From Tolypeutes matacus (taxonomy: Eukaryota > Chordata > Mammalia > Cingulata > Chlamyphoridae): DNA of 64,000 bases. Positions within the stretch are counted from its first letter, which is position 1; each line of letters opens with the position of its first letter. The notes beneath the pieces are model-generated. The model was not told the DNA's origin. It did no database searches and saw nothing but the letters and a program-made list of their open reading frames with translations. The DNA lies in NCBI GenBank assembly GCA_026826555.1, contig JAKSZT010054565.1:4540692-4604691 (forward strand). Direction: 5' to 3'. Made by a program: the position numbers and the translations under genes. This document shows positions 22,309-33,150 of this stretch, piece after piece.

Positions 22309-24356
22309 CAAGGAATGTCTACCACAAAAGGAAGGAATTATTAGAAAGTGGGTATGAGACATAGAAAATCAAATATTGTCATCTTCCCTGCACTTGTCTC
22401 TCATCTCCACGGCTGTTCAGGGATGTATAAGCAAAGTTAGCTGACTCTAATCAAGATGTTTGAACTGCAGAATAACGGGCAATCTCTAATTCACGTAAGT
22501 GGATAAGCCTGGGGTTTTAATCTTCAACATGGAGAGTTCATGAATGTAAGTCCCTGGCATGGTTTACTGAATTATAATTGACAAAAGAAACAGTAAAAAT
22601 AGATTAATGCTAACATGAGTGATCAATTTCCCCCTGAAGTACCATGCAAGATTACTCTGCACATTTGCTTCATTTCTAAGGCTTCCCTTTGACAGTATCA
22701 AATCCTCTGTAGTTGGCGCTGGAATTCCTTGTACTACATTGGGGTGATGGTACCATGTTTCAAAGTTATTCAGAACCTGATTGGCCGTGTTCCTGCAATA
22801 CATTTTCCTAACCTCAAGATAAAGATCCATGCATCTCTTTACCCTTTAAACAAAAAAGCTATTGTAATAGCATGTAGTCTGAGGCATGGTCTGAATACCA
22901 AAGCCTATACATGCACTGCTAAACTGTTTAAGTATGGAAGAAGTAGTGTCTAATAGCATCAGGAAATTGAAATTTAAAAATTTTCCTCACTCACTTATTT
23001 GATGAGAACTGGGTATGCTGACAGGTGAAGCAGAAAGCCATTTTTCAAGTTAAATGCCAAGTGGTTATATAGCATAATATTCAGTCAAAATTAACCACCT
23101 CACTGCTGCATGACACCCAGCGTATTTAATGCCAACTGTTCCTGCAAAGAAAACGGCAGACCTTTGGGAGCACCCACAGAAGGGGAAAGAAACTGTTACT
23201 AATACTTCAATTATTCAGTAGGTGCCCTGACTCTCTGAGTGGGAAAAATGGACCGGTCTCCGCCAGGACTCTTGCACCCGCCACAGAGGAGCTGAAATCA
23301 CTGTGCCTTTGGGTCTCCTAAGGCACACCCCACAAAATCCTGGGTTCGTGCAGGCCTTGGGAAGTCTCCCTGCAGGCAAACCTTTTTGGAAAAAGCAGGT
23401 GGAGACTTGCTTACAAGCGCAGGTGCCAGGAGGGAGTAAGAGGCTGTTTTTCTGAGCTAGTTTCCTATGCAATTGTAGAGCAAGATTCCCCAGGCTCTAG
23501 AGAGCCAAGGATGCATCTGCCCAAGGTCAACGGGTACAAGGGACACTGAGCAGGGGACAGAAAGGCAGAGGATTTGTTGGAGGAGGATTCAGACTCTAAA
23601 CACTGGCTTGGAAACCCCCGATCTGGGGGATAGACAGAAGGGCAAAGACTACCCCTTGTTGGAGATTCTAGCAACTCTCCTCCCAGCCTGAGTTTTTATT
23701 AGTGTGCATGCTTCGATGCTCCAGCTAATGACCCAGGAAGTATATGTCTCAAATTCCAACCCCAAACAAAAACAGGCGGCAGGATCTACTTGCAGCTTGG
23801 AATCTTTGGTGCTGAGTAACCAGAGGAGGTTTCCCTCCCCTCCTGCAAAGGTGAGAACATTTGTCTGTAAAGTGCAGTGGCTGGTGGTGGCTCCTGGGTG
23901 CCCGGGGACCTGCCAGGTCAGATCCTGATCTGTAAGCATTTATCCAATTCTTGCTGCCAGAAGGATGATCTTGAAATGTTTCATTTCTCTGGCTTTTCAT
24001 TTCCCGTGCGTGATGTTTCATTAGCTTCTCAGAACAACTCTGAAAGACCTGAAGACTGAGGTTATGGAGGTTCCCAGGTGCTAGGAGTGGAAGCAGGTCC
24101 AGAAGGGGTTCCGGCTGCCTGAAATCATAGCATGGACTGGAGGACAGGCCAGGCCTGAGACCCTGCTCTCTGGGCTCCTGATCTCACAAACCTCCTTTAG
24201 AAAAATAACTGGCATTAAAAATATTTTTTTAAAAAAATGAAAATAAAGACAATATGCTTTTTTCTTTTCTGTTAATGATTATTTTGGAATACTTGAGGAT
24301 TACAGAAAATTTAAAGTAGAAGAAAAAGTCCACCATCTACCAACTAGTATTAATCT
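22309..24356. other. Single-copy stretch inside the inverted-repeat pair
   Basis: Forms most of the spacer between the two inverted arms. AT-rich at 22340-23210, mixed afterwards. A-rich, old-repeat-like sequence at about 24195-24330. No gene or RNA recognised. Confidence 0.4.
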
Positions 24357-24580
24357 GTGGGGGGATTAAATACGTTAGTAAATGCAAGTGAGTTGAAAAA
24401 ATGTGTCGGGCTTACAGCAAATCCTTAGTCCTCGTTAAGCATTATTACTCCCATATTATTATTCCACAGCCCTCACGCTGGAGCGGCAGGTGGCCAGGAC
24501 GATGGGAGGCCAGCAACAGAAACGCAGGCCTTCAGCCCTAGTGAGGTTATTTGTCTTCATCGGAAACATGAACCACATTC
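24357..24580 (-). repeat. Right arm of the ~225 bp imperfect inverted repeat
   Basis: Reverse complement of 21534-21760 at about 87% identity. It starts at the G run 'ggggggattaaatacgttagtaaatg' and ends at 'catgaaccacattc'. The flanking sequences (24581 onward and before 24357) do not match the flanks of the other arm. Confidence 0.9.
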
Positions 24581-24613
24581 AAAACCATTGACTTGGTGCC
24601 CCTTTCAGCTAAA

Positions 24614-24830
24614 TCAGGATTTCTCAGCCTTGGTCCTTTTGACATAGTGGACAAGATCATTCTTTGCTGGATAATTCAATCTTGTACATTGTTGGAGGTG
24701 TGGCACCTTCTCTGGCCTCTACTTATTAGATGACGGTAGTACCCTCCCCAGTTGTGACAAGCAAACAAGTTTCCAGAGTTTGCCAAATGTCCCCTGGAGG
24801 TCAAAATTGCCCCTGGTTGAGAACTACTGA
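24614..24830 (-). mobile_element. MER20 (hAT-Charlie DNA transposon relic)
   Basis: From 'caggatttctcagccttggtccttttgacatagtgg' through 'ttggaggtgtggcaccttctctggcctctacttattagatg' to 'tttgccaaatgtcccctggaggtcaaaattgcccctggttgagaactactg'. It matches the 219-bp MER20 consensus end to end in reverse, with both terminal 'ttctca/tgagaa' ends kept. MER20 is a placental-mammal element, some copies of which are reported as regulatory in endometrial stromal cells. Confidence 0.9.
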
Positions 24831-25049
24831 CCTAGATTCTGGTCTTGGTCTTGGCAACACAATCAGATGGGCAATTTAGAAACCTAGCAATGAAAGAAAA
24901 ATTTACTTCCAAGAAAAAGCCAGCTAATTCTTCCCAAATCAAGCCATGTGCATTACATGTAGATACACATTTATACCACAAAACATCCCTCTACAAAATT
25001 ATCTCCTCTTCTTTCTGTTCCCACAGCATCATATGCACTTCTACATTGC

Positions 25050-25212
25050 TTAATAATTATTTATGTATTATTGTTATTTTATTACTTATTTTCCTACCTC
25101 CAGTAGACCCTGTGGGTCCCTCAGAAACAGAATATTTATTTCTTTGACTTTGGCATCTAGCTAGCACAATGCTTAATACAGAGTAGACTAAGTTGAATGA
25201 ATGAATGAGTGC
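25050..25212 (+). repeat. L2 3' end
   Basis: 'cctgtgggtccctcagaaacagaatatttatttctttgactttggcatctagctagcacaatgcttaatacagagtagactaagttgaatgaatgaatg' follows the L2 tail order (gggacc...cctagcacagtgcttggcacatagtagg...ttgaatgaatgaatg). Confidence 0.6.
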
Positions 25213-26029
25213 ATGCATCTAAAATGAGACCAAGACTTCCCCTACACTCACACACACACAACACTGGCTATGGAGACAAGCAAAGGCTATAAATTACAAA
25301 AGCATCTGTTGTTTTTGACTAGACAGTGATTTCTGATGGTAAAATTTCTCTGTGTAAGCACTAAAAATTTCCTAAATCTGCAGAGAATAACATTTGGGGA
25401 GTCAGGAGCAATGTTTTTTCCCAGTGAGGTAGGCCCCCTACTTTTAAATAAGGGTACTTAGGGTTGTCAAAGGAGAGTAAAACTTTCTCTATAGCTTTAA
25501 GAGAAATTTACTGAATCATTAACACATGTCGTTTAATGGAAAGTCCTGTTATTTTTGGAGGAAGAAATGCATATTCCATACTAAATATAATAACAACATA
25601 AACCTTTAATAAATAATTGTAACAGTTTATAAATATTTAAATAGTAAATCTAACAGTCCTGAGGGACTAGAGAAGGCAAGGAAGGAAGATGTGACTTGTA
25701 AAGCACTAAAAATAGGCCTTGACACATAAGCTTTAGGCTTTTGTTGCAGAAGAAGAATGTGTATTGGGGCATTTTTCTTTTTTTTTGAAAGATAATGATT
25801 AGAGCAAAGGGACTACCCTAAGGTTATTAACTAAAGGAGTTGTTGACAGTGAAAATTGATCTAAGGGCTCAACAAAGGGTAGAGAAGTCCCCAGACCTTC
25901 CATTTTCTGAGCCTGGCCACTGAGCCTTAAGTAAGCAGAAAATATCCACATCAGTGTCTGCAGACCCAATCAAAGCTCAGGACATGCCAGGAAATTCATG
26001 CAACTCTTTTGAGAACAACTTTGTGCCAG
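25213..26029. other. AT-rich single-copy stretch
   Basis: No gene or recognised repeat. (CA)n of a few units at about 25247-25262. Uninterrupted AT-rich sequence at 25540-25670. Confidence 0.4.
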
Positions 26030-26225
26030 ATCTGGTGTTCAATGCTTCACAGGATCACATCACTACTATCCACAAGCTTTAAGCTTCCAAGACACCTATG
26101 ATCCCTTTGATTACAGATGATAAAATTGAGACTCAGAGAAGTTAAGGAACATCACCCAAGATCACGTGTTACCAAGTGGTGAAACTGGGATTTGATCTTA
26201 GTTTTGCCAGAATCCAAGCACTCCA
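26030..26225 (-). repeat. MIR
   Basis: Inverted MIR: 'acagatgataaaattgagactcagagaagttaaggaacatcacccaagatcacgtgttaccaagtggtgaaactgggatttgatc'. Confidence 0.8.
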
Positions 26226-26299
26226 AAAGTCAGGTGTACATGCTCTTTCTCATGCCCCTTCCTAATGTAAGAGAATCTATACCTCAGTTCCCTGGGCCA

Positions 26300-26800
26300 G
26301 GCACAAAGCTCACTCTTTTATCTAGCTAGATGCAGTAGTGTTCACTACATAGCCCTCCCAACATCCATTTCATCCACAATTGATTTTAAGACAATCATAT
26401 ATAGATTCTGCTTCTGTCCAGCAAAACATGAGAGGCTCTATCATGAGGGTGGTACTTTGGGACAAATATCCCTCTCCCAAGAGATAATCATGACAAGGGA
26501 TGGTTTCTTTTTGTTCCTCTGGATTGCCATGTCTGAATACGTTGTCTAGAGAAGCAGTGGCAATGTCACAAATATGAGGGGAAACAGCCTTAGGGTGGAG
26601 AGATGCTGAAGACAGGAGAGAAGAGACATGGGAAAAACCTGAGTCTTGAGTCTTTGATGACTAATGAGTTGCTTGTCAGGCCATCTGCAGGATATACCCT
26701 CCTTCTGTATGTAAGTTAATATTTATTTAAGACAGCTTATTATGATTTTCATGATTTTCTGTGGCTTGAAGCCCGAAGCAGCTACCTAACCTAGAGACAT
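26300..26800 (+). mobile_element. MLT-type LTR relic
   Basis: The 3' part reads 'gtttgtcaggccatctgcaggatatacc ... gtaagttaatatttatttaagacagcttattatgattttcatgattttctgtggcttgaagcccgaagcagctacctaacctaga', matching the end of MaLR-type LTRs (taataaat...ttaagccagtttgagttgg...ttctgtcacttgcagccgaaagcatcctaactgata). The 5' boundary is uncertain. Confidence 0.45.
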
Positions 26801-26879
26801 GCACAATGAACCAGCAAGGCTATGTATGCAAGGGGTGCTTCAGAAAGAATGGTTGATTGGACAGTATTCTACTTGGGGT

Positions 26880-27478
26880 CAAACTGCAGGCAATGGACAC
26901 TCCTGATGGACTCCCCAGCAGCCATTTTAGCCTCTTTTACTAAAAAATCTTTCCTCTTCTCCTGTAGGATTCCATCTCCCTCATTCTATAACAGATTGTA
27001 GCTGGGACTTGACCTATTATTCAGCTCCTGGGAGGGGGCACTGATTGGTAAGACAAGCTGCAAAGCCCAGCACTCTTGCTAGAGTGATTGGTTTAGGAAT
27101 GACATTGGGTCCCATTTTGGGCCAATGGGATGTGAAAGAAGGTTTCCTTAGAGCTCCTATAAAAAGAACTTTCTCACTTTTCTAGTAAGCAACACTCCTT
27201 TTTCTTCTGGGCTTGGGCAAGAAAACACATTATCCCAGGATTTGTTGGCATCCATCTTTCTCTCAAAGGGAGGAGACAGCTGTAGGATGAAGCTGAGGTC
27301 ACAAGAAGCAGAATGGAGAGGGAGAAAGCAAAGCATTAAGCTGTTGAATCAAATCAATCCTGAAGTCCTTCGTACATTTGGACTTCTCAGTTAAATGAGC
27401 CAATAAATCCTTTTTATTGTTCTTACCAGTTTGAGTTAGAGTTCCTATTACTTGGAAACAAAGGCATTGTAACTGATG
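26880..27478 (+). mobile_element. MLT-type LTR relic
   Basis: It contains 'attggtttaggaatgacattgggtcccattttgggccaatgggatgtgaaag', 'atgagccaataaatcctttttattgttcttaccagtttgagttagagttcctattacttgg' and ends 'ggcattgtaactgatgcac'. This is the classic MaLR LTR order, with AATAAA followed by the gtttgagtt...cttgcaacc...taactgatac end. No internal sequence. It directly follows another LTR in the same orientation. Confidence 0.65.
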
Positions 27479-27479
27479 C

Positions 27480-29269
27480 ACACGTGGTCCTATCTGCCCT
27501 GCATTTCACAGAACCACCAAGATAGGCATTATGACATTTGCTCCAAGAGACCTAGGCCAGGAGTCCCCAGGCGAGTCCACCAGGCGAGTGGACCCACAGC
27601 CCACAGGCAGGCATTCATGAGGGTCTTTAGCAGTCTCAGGGCACAGTTGGAAAAGAGGACATTGGTGATATAAACTGGAGGGTTGAGTGCCTAATCTGGC
27701 ATGCAAAAAGAAGGAAGAACCAAATTGAAGGGTATCTAAGAAAGTTTTTCCTGATTCTGAGGGCCCTTCCTTGGTAACTGGATTACATACAGAACCTGTA
27801 GGAAAGCCTTTCTGGGAGGTCTTTGACAGCAGCATGGACTTGGAGAAGCATGGATTCAGTGGAAGGCAGCAGATACCTCCAAGAGTGCCTCCAGTTCCTC
27901 TGATTCTAGGACCCTCACATAGAACTTTCCTACAGAGAGAAGATGCCAAAAAAGTTGGTCTTTTAATCATTGTTCAAAGAGTTACCCTAACAGCTATCAA
28001 CTCTCACTGTTTTCCATTCTGTGAGAATGAAAGTAAAGTTTCTCCAGGAGTGTCCAGCTATCTCCTTTCATGGGACAGAGGCTATATCTCCCATCCTTGT
28101 CTCAGCATCTTACTCATTTTTCTAGTCCCATAGCATGAAGCATTAAACTCCATGACTGTTTATTATTGTTTTAGTTAATATTATACATGGCACTGCACTG
28201 TTTCTATTAGAACCTGAGTCAGGCTGGTTGTCTAGATTTGTCGAAGAGTTAATTGTTTTAAGGTGAAATTTGCATTACTCCTTCCCACTCTACAAATTCT
28301 TGTTACCAGGATCTTCTTGTCTACAATTCACTGCTTCTGAGCCTAGAAGAGCTGGGTTTCCTTCTTCTCATTCCTGTTTAATGGCCCTTGTATGTGCCCT
28401 TGGTTGGGAAGTGTTCATCCTGAGCAGACCACAGGCTAGGAAACAGAACCTAACACTCATCCAAGGCTACTTGTTGGAGGACATGTGTGAAGGCCATTGG
28501 TAGTGCCTGCTTTAGTATCAAGCTCCAATCATGTTCCAAGGCTTGTTTTCTAAAATAGCAATTTCCTTAAGAAATTTCTATGGCTCCCCAACATCTGTAT
28601 GAAACTGGGACTTGGTCACTGACATTGAAAGGCTTCATTCTCTGTCTGCAGCCCCTGGTTCCACATTATTCCTTGCTGTTACTGCCTACCTAAGCCAAAG
28701 GAGAGATTCGCCAACCTCCAAGCATACCTTGTGCAGGTCTGTTCCATCATCTTGTTCAGATCATCTCATTTCTATTCAATTCTCCAAATTCCCCCACCCT
28801 TCAGGGCCTCTCCTGAATCTTGCATTCCCCATGGATTCTCTGTGTTCATTCAGCACTCAATGAAGCTCCCTCTAGGATTTCCCTAAATACCTGCCAACTC
28901 TCAACACCCACCGCTGGAAGTGGCCAGTTCTTCCCATGCATGGGCCCAGCTTTCTTTCCCAATTGGACTCAATGCTTCCAAAGGCAGAGGGGCCAGATTT
29001 CCTCCATCCAACACTCACCATGGGGATCTGCATAGAGTGAAAAGTCTCCATAGAGACAGTGACCAGTGCTATCATTGAACCATGGTGGCCCAGACACACA
29101 GGGCAGCAGTCCCATCTGAACGTCTCAGGCATCATGACCCACTTCACCTGGCTCAGGAGAGATCCCAGGGGACTCCAGCAGGGCCTTCGGGTGGCAATAC
29201 TAGCTGTGTAATGTGATGAGAACATACAGTCTGCCACCAGCTGAGTTTTAGTCAGAAAAATCATTTTAT
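27480..29269. other. Stretch without recognised gene; possible degraded L2 pieces
   Basis: Opposing open frames at 27506-27970 (minus, 154 codons) and 27771-28133 (plus, 120 codons) overlap and resemble nothing known. 28740-28870 has a weak L2-like pattern ('cccccacccttcagggcctctcctgaatc'). Confidence 0.35.
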
Positions 29270-29420
29270 GTCAGACCTAGAAGGGGCTTAGAAATTATCT
29301 GACTTCTGCCCCTTATATTATAGGCAAGTAAACTAAGGTCTAGAGAGGATATTGCCCCAAAGTCAAGCAATGAAAGAGTATAGGCCAAAATCCAGGTCAT
29401 CTCACCCTTAGCAGCATGGT
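29270..29420 (-). repeat. MIR/L2-type fragment
   Basis: 'ctagaaggggcttagaaattatctgacttctgccccttatattataggcaagtaaactaaggtctagagaggatattgccccaaagtcaagcaatgaaagag' follows the common inverted pattern (agatgaggaaactgaggcccagagaggttaagtgacttgcccaaggtcacacagc). Confidence 0.55.
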
Positions 29421-30439
29421 TCATTCTATTGCCTCTTCGATTAATGATCAATTTCAGTCTAATTCTGCCCAGTTAGGTGTTTTTCAAAGGGATTCATTGG
29501 TATGAGATGAGCACAAAGTTCTGTAGTTATATAAGTTAGAGAAATGATGAATGAAAGCTTAAATTAATTTATTGATTCAGTACTTCTCAGAGTTTTAGAT
29601 ATGTTAATCCAAGAGGGCAATATTGTATGCAGCACTTCGCAAATTCAATTGATCATTTAACTCCTTCTCATCCATCCCCCAGCAAAATGTCTTGAGGTAT
29701 TTGTTGGCTCGGGCACAAAACTTGGGAAATGTGAGCCAATTATAATGTCCAATGAATGAAGGCTAAATTTCCCTTTTCAAAGCCCAACATCTACAGTTGC
29801 ATGCCAGACTAAAAGCATTCACCACCTCCAGGAAGCATCTAGCTTGTCTGCTTAGAGAACTCTAGGCTTGAAAGAGTTTACAGAGTGGGATTAGGGAAGG
29901 GGGCGAGTTTTGTGAAATTTTAATTTTACAGAGTTAATATTTAAATGTTCAAACTATCCATTCCTAATTGCCTCTAATATACAGTGTCCTCAGAGCTGTT
30001 GAATACATGGGTACAAGTTTCATGAGTTCACAGATGGGCTGCTTCTGAGACTCTGGATGCCCCTCTAGAGCCATCAGAGATAGAACAGCTCCAAGGAGAC
30101 CTCAGTCATGCAGTGGACCCATAAGATGAACTCCCTGGTTGGCTGTGGCATAAGTTATCTTAAGAAAAGACATCATCATAACTGTATCTTACCACATATT
30201 TCCAACTGAGTTATCACAAGGGTATTACAAAAGGAGTTGGCAGTAACTCAGTAAATAAAATCACCACTTTAATTGCACCAGTGTAACAGGTTGATCATTA
30301 TCAAGAAAGGTTTTGATATATTTTTTAATTAAGTGGTGACTGTTGATCGATTTCACTGATCATCAAGCAATCCCCTCCACTTTCCCCACCCTCCAGAAGA
30401 GTTTTGCTTCATGAATAGGACCTTTATTTGATGGCAGAA
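29421..30439. other. AT-rich single-copy stretch
   Basis: Nothing recognised on either strand. Possible conserved texture at 29470-29770 and 30170-30340 (inference only). Confidence 0.35.
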
Positions 30440-30560
30440 ATGCAGGAAACTAATCTTAGCTCTGCCACCAGCCAGCTGTGTAGGTTTAGGGAAGCTCCCT
30501 CCCATCTCTTCTATCACCTCTGTTACCCCATCTGGAAGGGCTGGGGAAGGAACAAGTATT
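30440..30560 (+). repeat. MIR fragment
   Basis: 'agctctgccaccagccagctgtgtaggtttagggaagctccctcccatctcttctatcacctctgttaccccatctgg', a degraded MIR core. Confidence 0.55.
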
Positions 30561-30984
30561 TTCCAAAACCCCTTCCAACTCTGGAATTCTATGTGGCTGC
30601 ATGATATTGCATTACTGGACGATATTTTTATAGTAATGGAAGCTTGCACTTTCATCATTCATCCAAAAGTCTCCAAGAGACTTTAGAACATTAGTAGCCA
30701 TCATGGACAAACACATAACCCTTGAAAGGGCCCCTGGGTTCTGCCCTCCCCTCCACGCTCAGTTACCATAGGAGGTGTTGGACACTCTCTAAGCTCGTTT
30801 GCTGATTTGCAAAATGGGGTGGTGGTTTCTGGTTTACTTGTAGCCGAGCACGTATCCTTATCCCTGGTTGGGTTAAACCTGAATCCCAGGACCAAATCTT
30901 AGGGAAGTCAAAAGCCCCCTTCTGCCATTTCTCAGCCTTATCTTCCTGCTCTCCCTAAGGTCCCTGTCCACTGTGGGCAGGCTT

Positions 30985-31215
30985 GCAGGCTTTGACATCA
31001 GGCTGCTTTGGTTAAAACCCAGCTCCACTGCTTGCTAGTGAAGTGACCTGGACAGTTTGCTTGGCCTCATTTTATAGGAGGGCAAGTTAAGGTAAAGAGA
31101 TTAGCAGTATTACCTATCTCCTAGGGTTGTAGTGAGAATGTATGATTATGATACACATACAGTGTGTAAAGCACTTCCTTGGCATGTGACAAGCACACAT
31201 TACATTTTATTCATG
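30985..31215 (+). repeat. MIR, nearly full length
   Basis: 'aggctgctttggttaaaacccagctccactgcttgctagtgaagtgacctggacagtttgcttggcctcatttta ... gcagtattacctatctcctagggttgtagtgagaatg ... gtgtaaagcacttccttggcatgtgacaagcac' covers the MIR consensus from 5' to 3'. Confidence 0.85.
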
Positions 31216-32940
31216 TTTATTATTTTATCTTTATTCCACCTCACGATGAGTTCCATAAAAACATCCATGTAAACCAAGGGATTCATGAAATAATGTCTTG
31301 CTCTCCTGCCTATGGTCTCCCCAACTTTCAAAACCCACACCCCAGATACGTGGCCCTCCCCTTTGTGTGAAGACCAGGGGAAGGATGACCCAGTCTTCCA
31401 GCACAGGGCAGCAACCTTTCCCAGTTCAGCCCTCCCTGCCCTTTCTCCAGAGTAAAAAAAAAAAAAAAAAAAAAAAATCTCTTTTTCTTGTTACTTTTGC
31501 GTCTCAAGGATACTATGATGATAAAGTGAAATTCTTGGTGAAAAGTGGAAGTATAAGCTGGGATGTTTCCTTGGAGGGCCAAGTGATAGCATCTGTCTAA
31601 GTTTATAAATCTCAATTGCATTTGTCCAAGAGGCTGTAATCGACACAGGGGTACGTTGCCCAGATCCCATCTTCAGGATGCCCATCTCTTAGCTTGCAGC
31701 TTCTCCTCATACCAGGCTTGGCTTCCTGACACAGGGAGCTCCTGGGCCCAAGATTCCAACCCTTCCCAGAGGAGTCGATGTGGAGGTACAAAGACCTGGC
31801 CCCTTGTTTCAGTTAGGGGCAACCCTGAAGGGCCTTCCTGGCTCCCAAACTGGGACTGGCTGAGATGAGACCTCAGTTATAACACACTATGGTTGGCTTC
31901 TCCCTCTGCCCACTCCCGCCCTCTTCATTTCCTTGCAGGGGGTCTCCCAGAAGAGCTCTCCCCTATAAACCTTCTGTCCCCAGTGCACCCCTGACCCTGT
32001 CTCAACCCAAATCAGAGGCTCATCTTCAAAGACTTCCTTCCCTCTGCTCTTTCAGGATTGCTGGTGGAGAACAAAGGGTTTCTCATCCCTGGACTTGCAC
32101 ATCAGGACTGAAAGGGTAACCCCAGAGCTTCTGCTTGAGCAGGTACCTGGTACAAAGGGATCATGACCCAGAAGGCTTAAGCCAAGAATCTTGGCACATG
32201 TGTCTCTGGAGGGTGAGCTGAACTGTACCCTGCCTGCTGGGATGAGGCTTTGCTCCCTAATGCCTCTGGAGACACAGAACTCAGAGGAAAAAAACCTTCC
32301 TCCACCTCCCCAGGTCTCTGCAGCTCGAGCAATATCTCTGGGGTCTGCCAACCCCTGGAGATGCCTGTGTGCCTGCCCCTTTCCCTGGCTGCCATTCCTG
32401 TGCTCCATTTACTCTTAAGGGTAAGCTCCTGCCTGTCTCCACATTACAGGGTTATAAAGAGTGCTTTGATCTCTCCCTGGGTCAGTGGGGAGAGGGCTAA
32501 ATTTAGATGCAGCAGTGGATGAGATACAAAAAGAGGGGGTAAATGAAGCTCTCCTAATGCTGTGTGTTGCGGGAGGAGGGGACCAGAATTATTTCCCTGC
32601 TGTCCGAAGCATTCATGGAGACAGCCCCCACTTAAACTCATCCATTTTGTTATTAGCTTTCCAGACACTATGAAAAGCTTTCTAGAAAACTGAAGAGTAA
32701 AGCAATCATAATTCCAGGGGTAAGTGGAACTTTCTCTAACTGCAGAAAACTGATCTCAGAAAAGCACTGAGGCAGCCTGGGCACAAACAAATGGCTTGCA
32801 GGTCAGACACACAGTGAACCAGCCGATACAGCTGCTCACCGAGAGTCCTGCCTGGAAAAGGTTTTCTGCCTTTGGGTCAGCCCTACTCCAAGCAAGCAGG
32901 TTAAATTAAAAGGAAGGAGAATAAAAAATCCCTCTGGATA
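31216..32940. other. Single-copy stretch with an A24 run
   Basis: A homopolymer of 24 A lies at 31454-31477; I see no SINE body directly before it. Overlapping short frames at 31889-32520 appear on both strands and look like chance. Confidence 0.4.
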
Positions 32941-33150
32941 AGGGTTTCTCACCCTCAGCATGTTGGCGTCTGGACGGTCCTGAGCGTCATAGGATGTTTA
33001 GCAGCACCTCTGGCCTCTACCCACCAGATGACAGCAGCACCCACCCCCCACCCCTTATGCAGCCATGAAAACCAGAAATGTCCCCAGACATTGCACAATA
33101 TCCCCCAAGGGACAATATTGTATCCCTTTTCCCCTTGAGAACCACCGGCC
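32941..33150 (-). mobile_element. MER20, second copy
   Basis: 'agggtttctcaccctcagcatgttgg ... cataggatgtttagcagcacctctggcctctacccaccagatgacagcagcacccacc ... gaaatgtccccagacattgcacaatatcccccaaggg ... ccccttgagaaccaccgg'. It matches MER20 end to end in reverse, same orientation as the copy at 24614-24830, from which it is 8.3 kb away. Confidence 0.9.

Noticed and set aside
27577..27595. GTCCAC...GTGGAC small hairpin
   Set aside because: A 6-bp stem with a 7-base loop is expected many times by chance in 64 kb.
27506..28133. 154-aa minus and 120-aa plus frames
   Set aside because: They overlap on opposite strands and neither has protein-like features.
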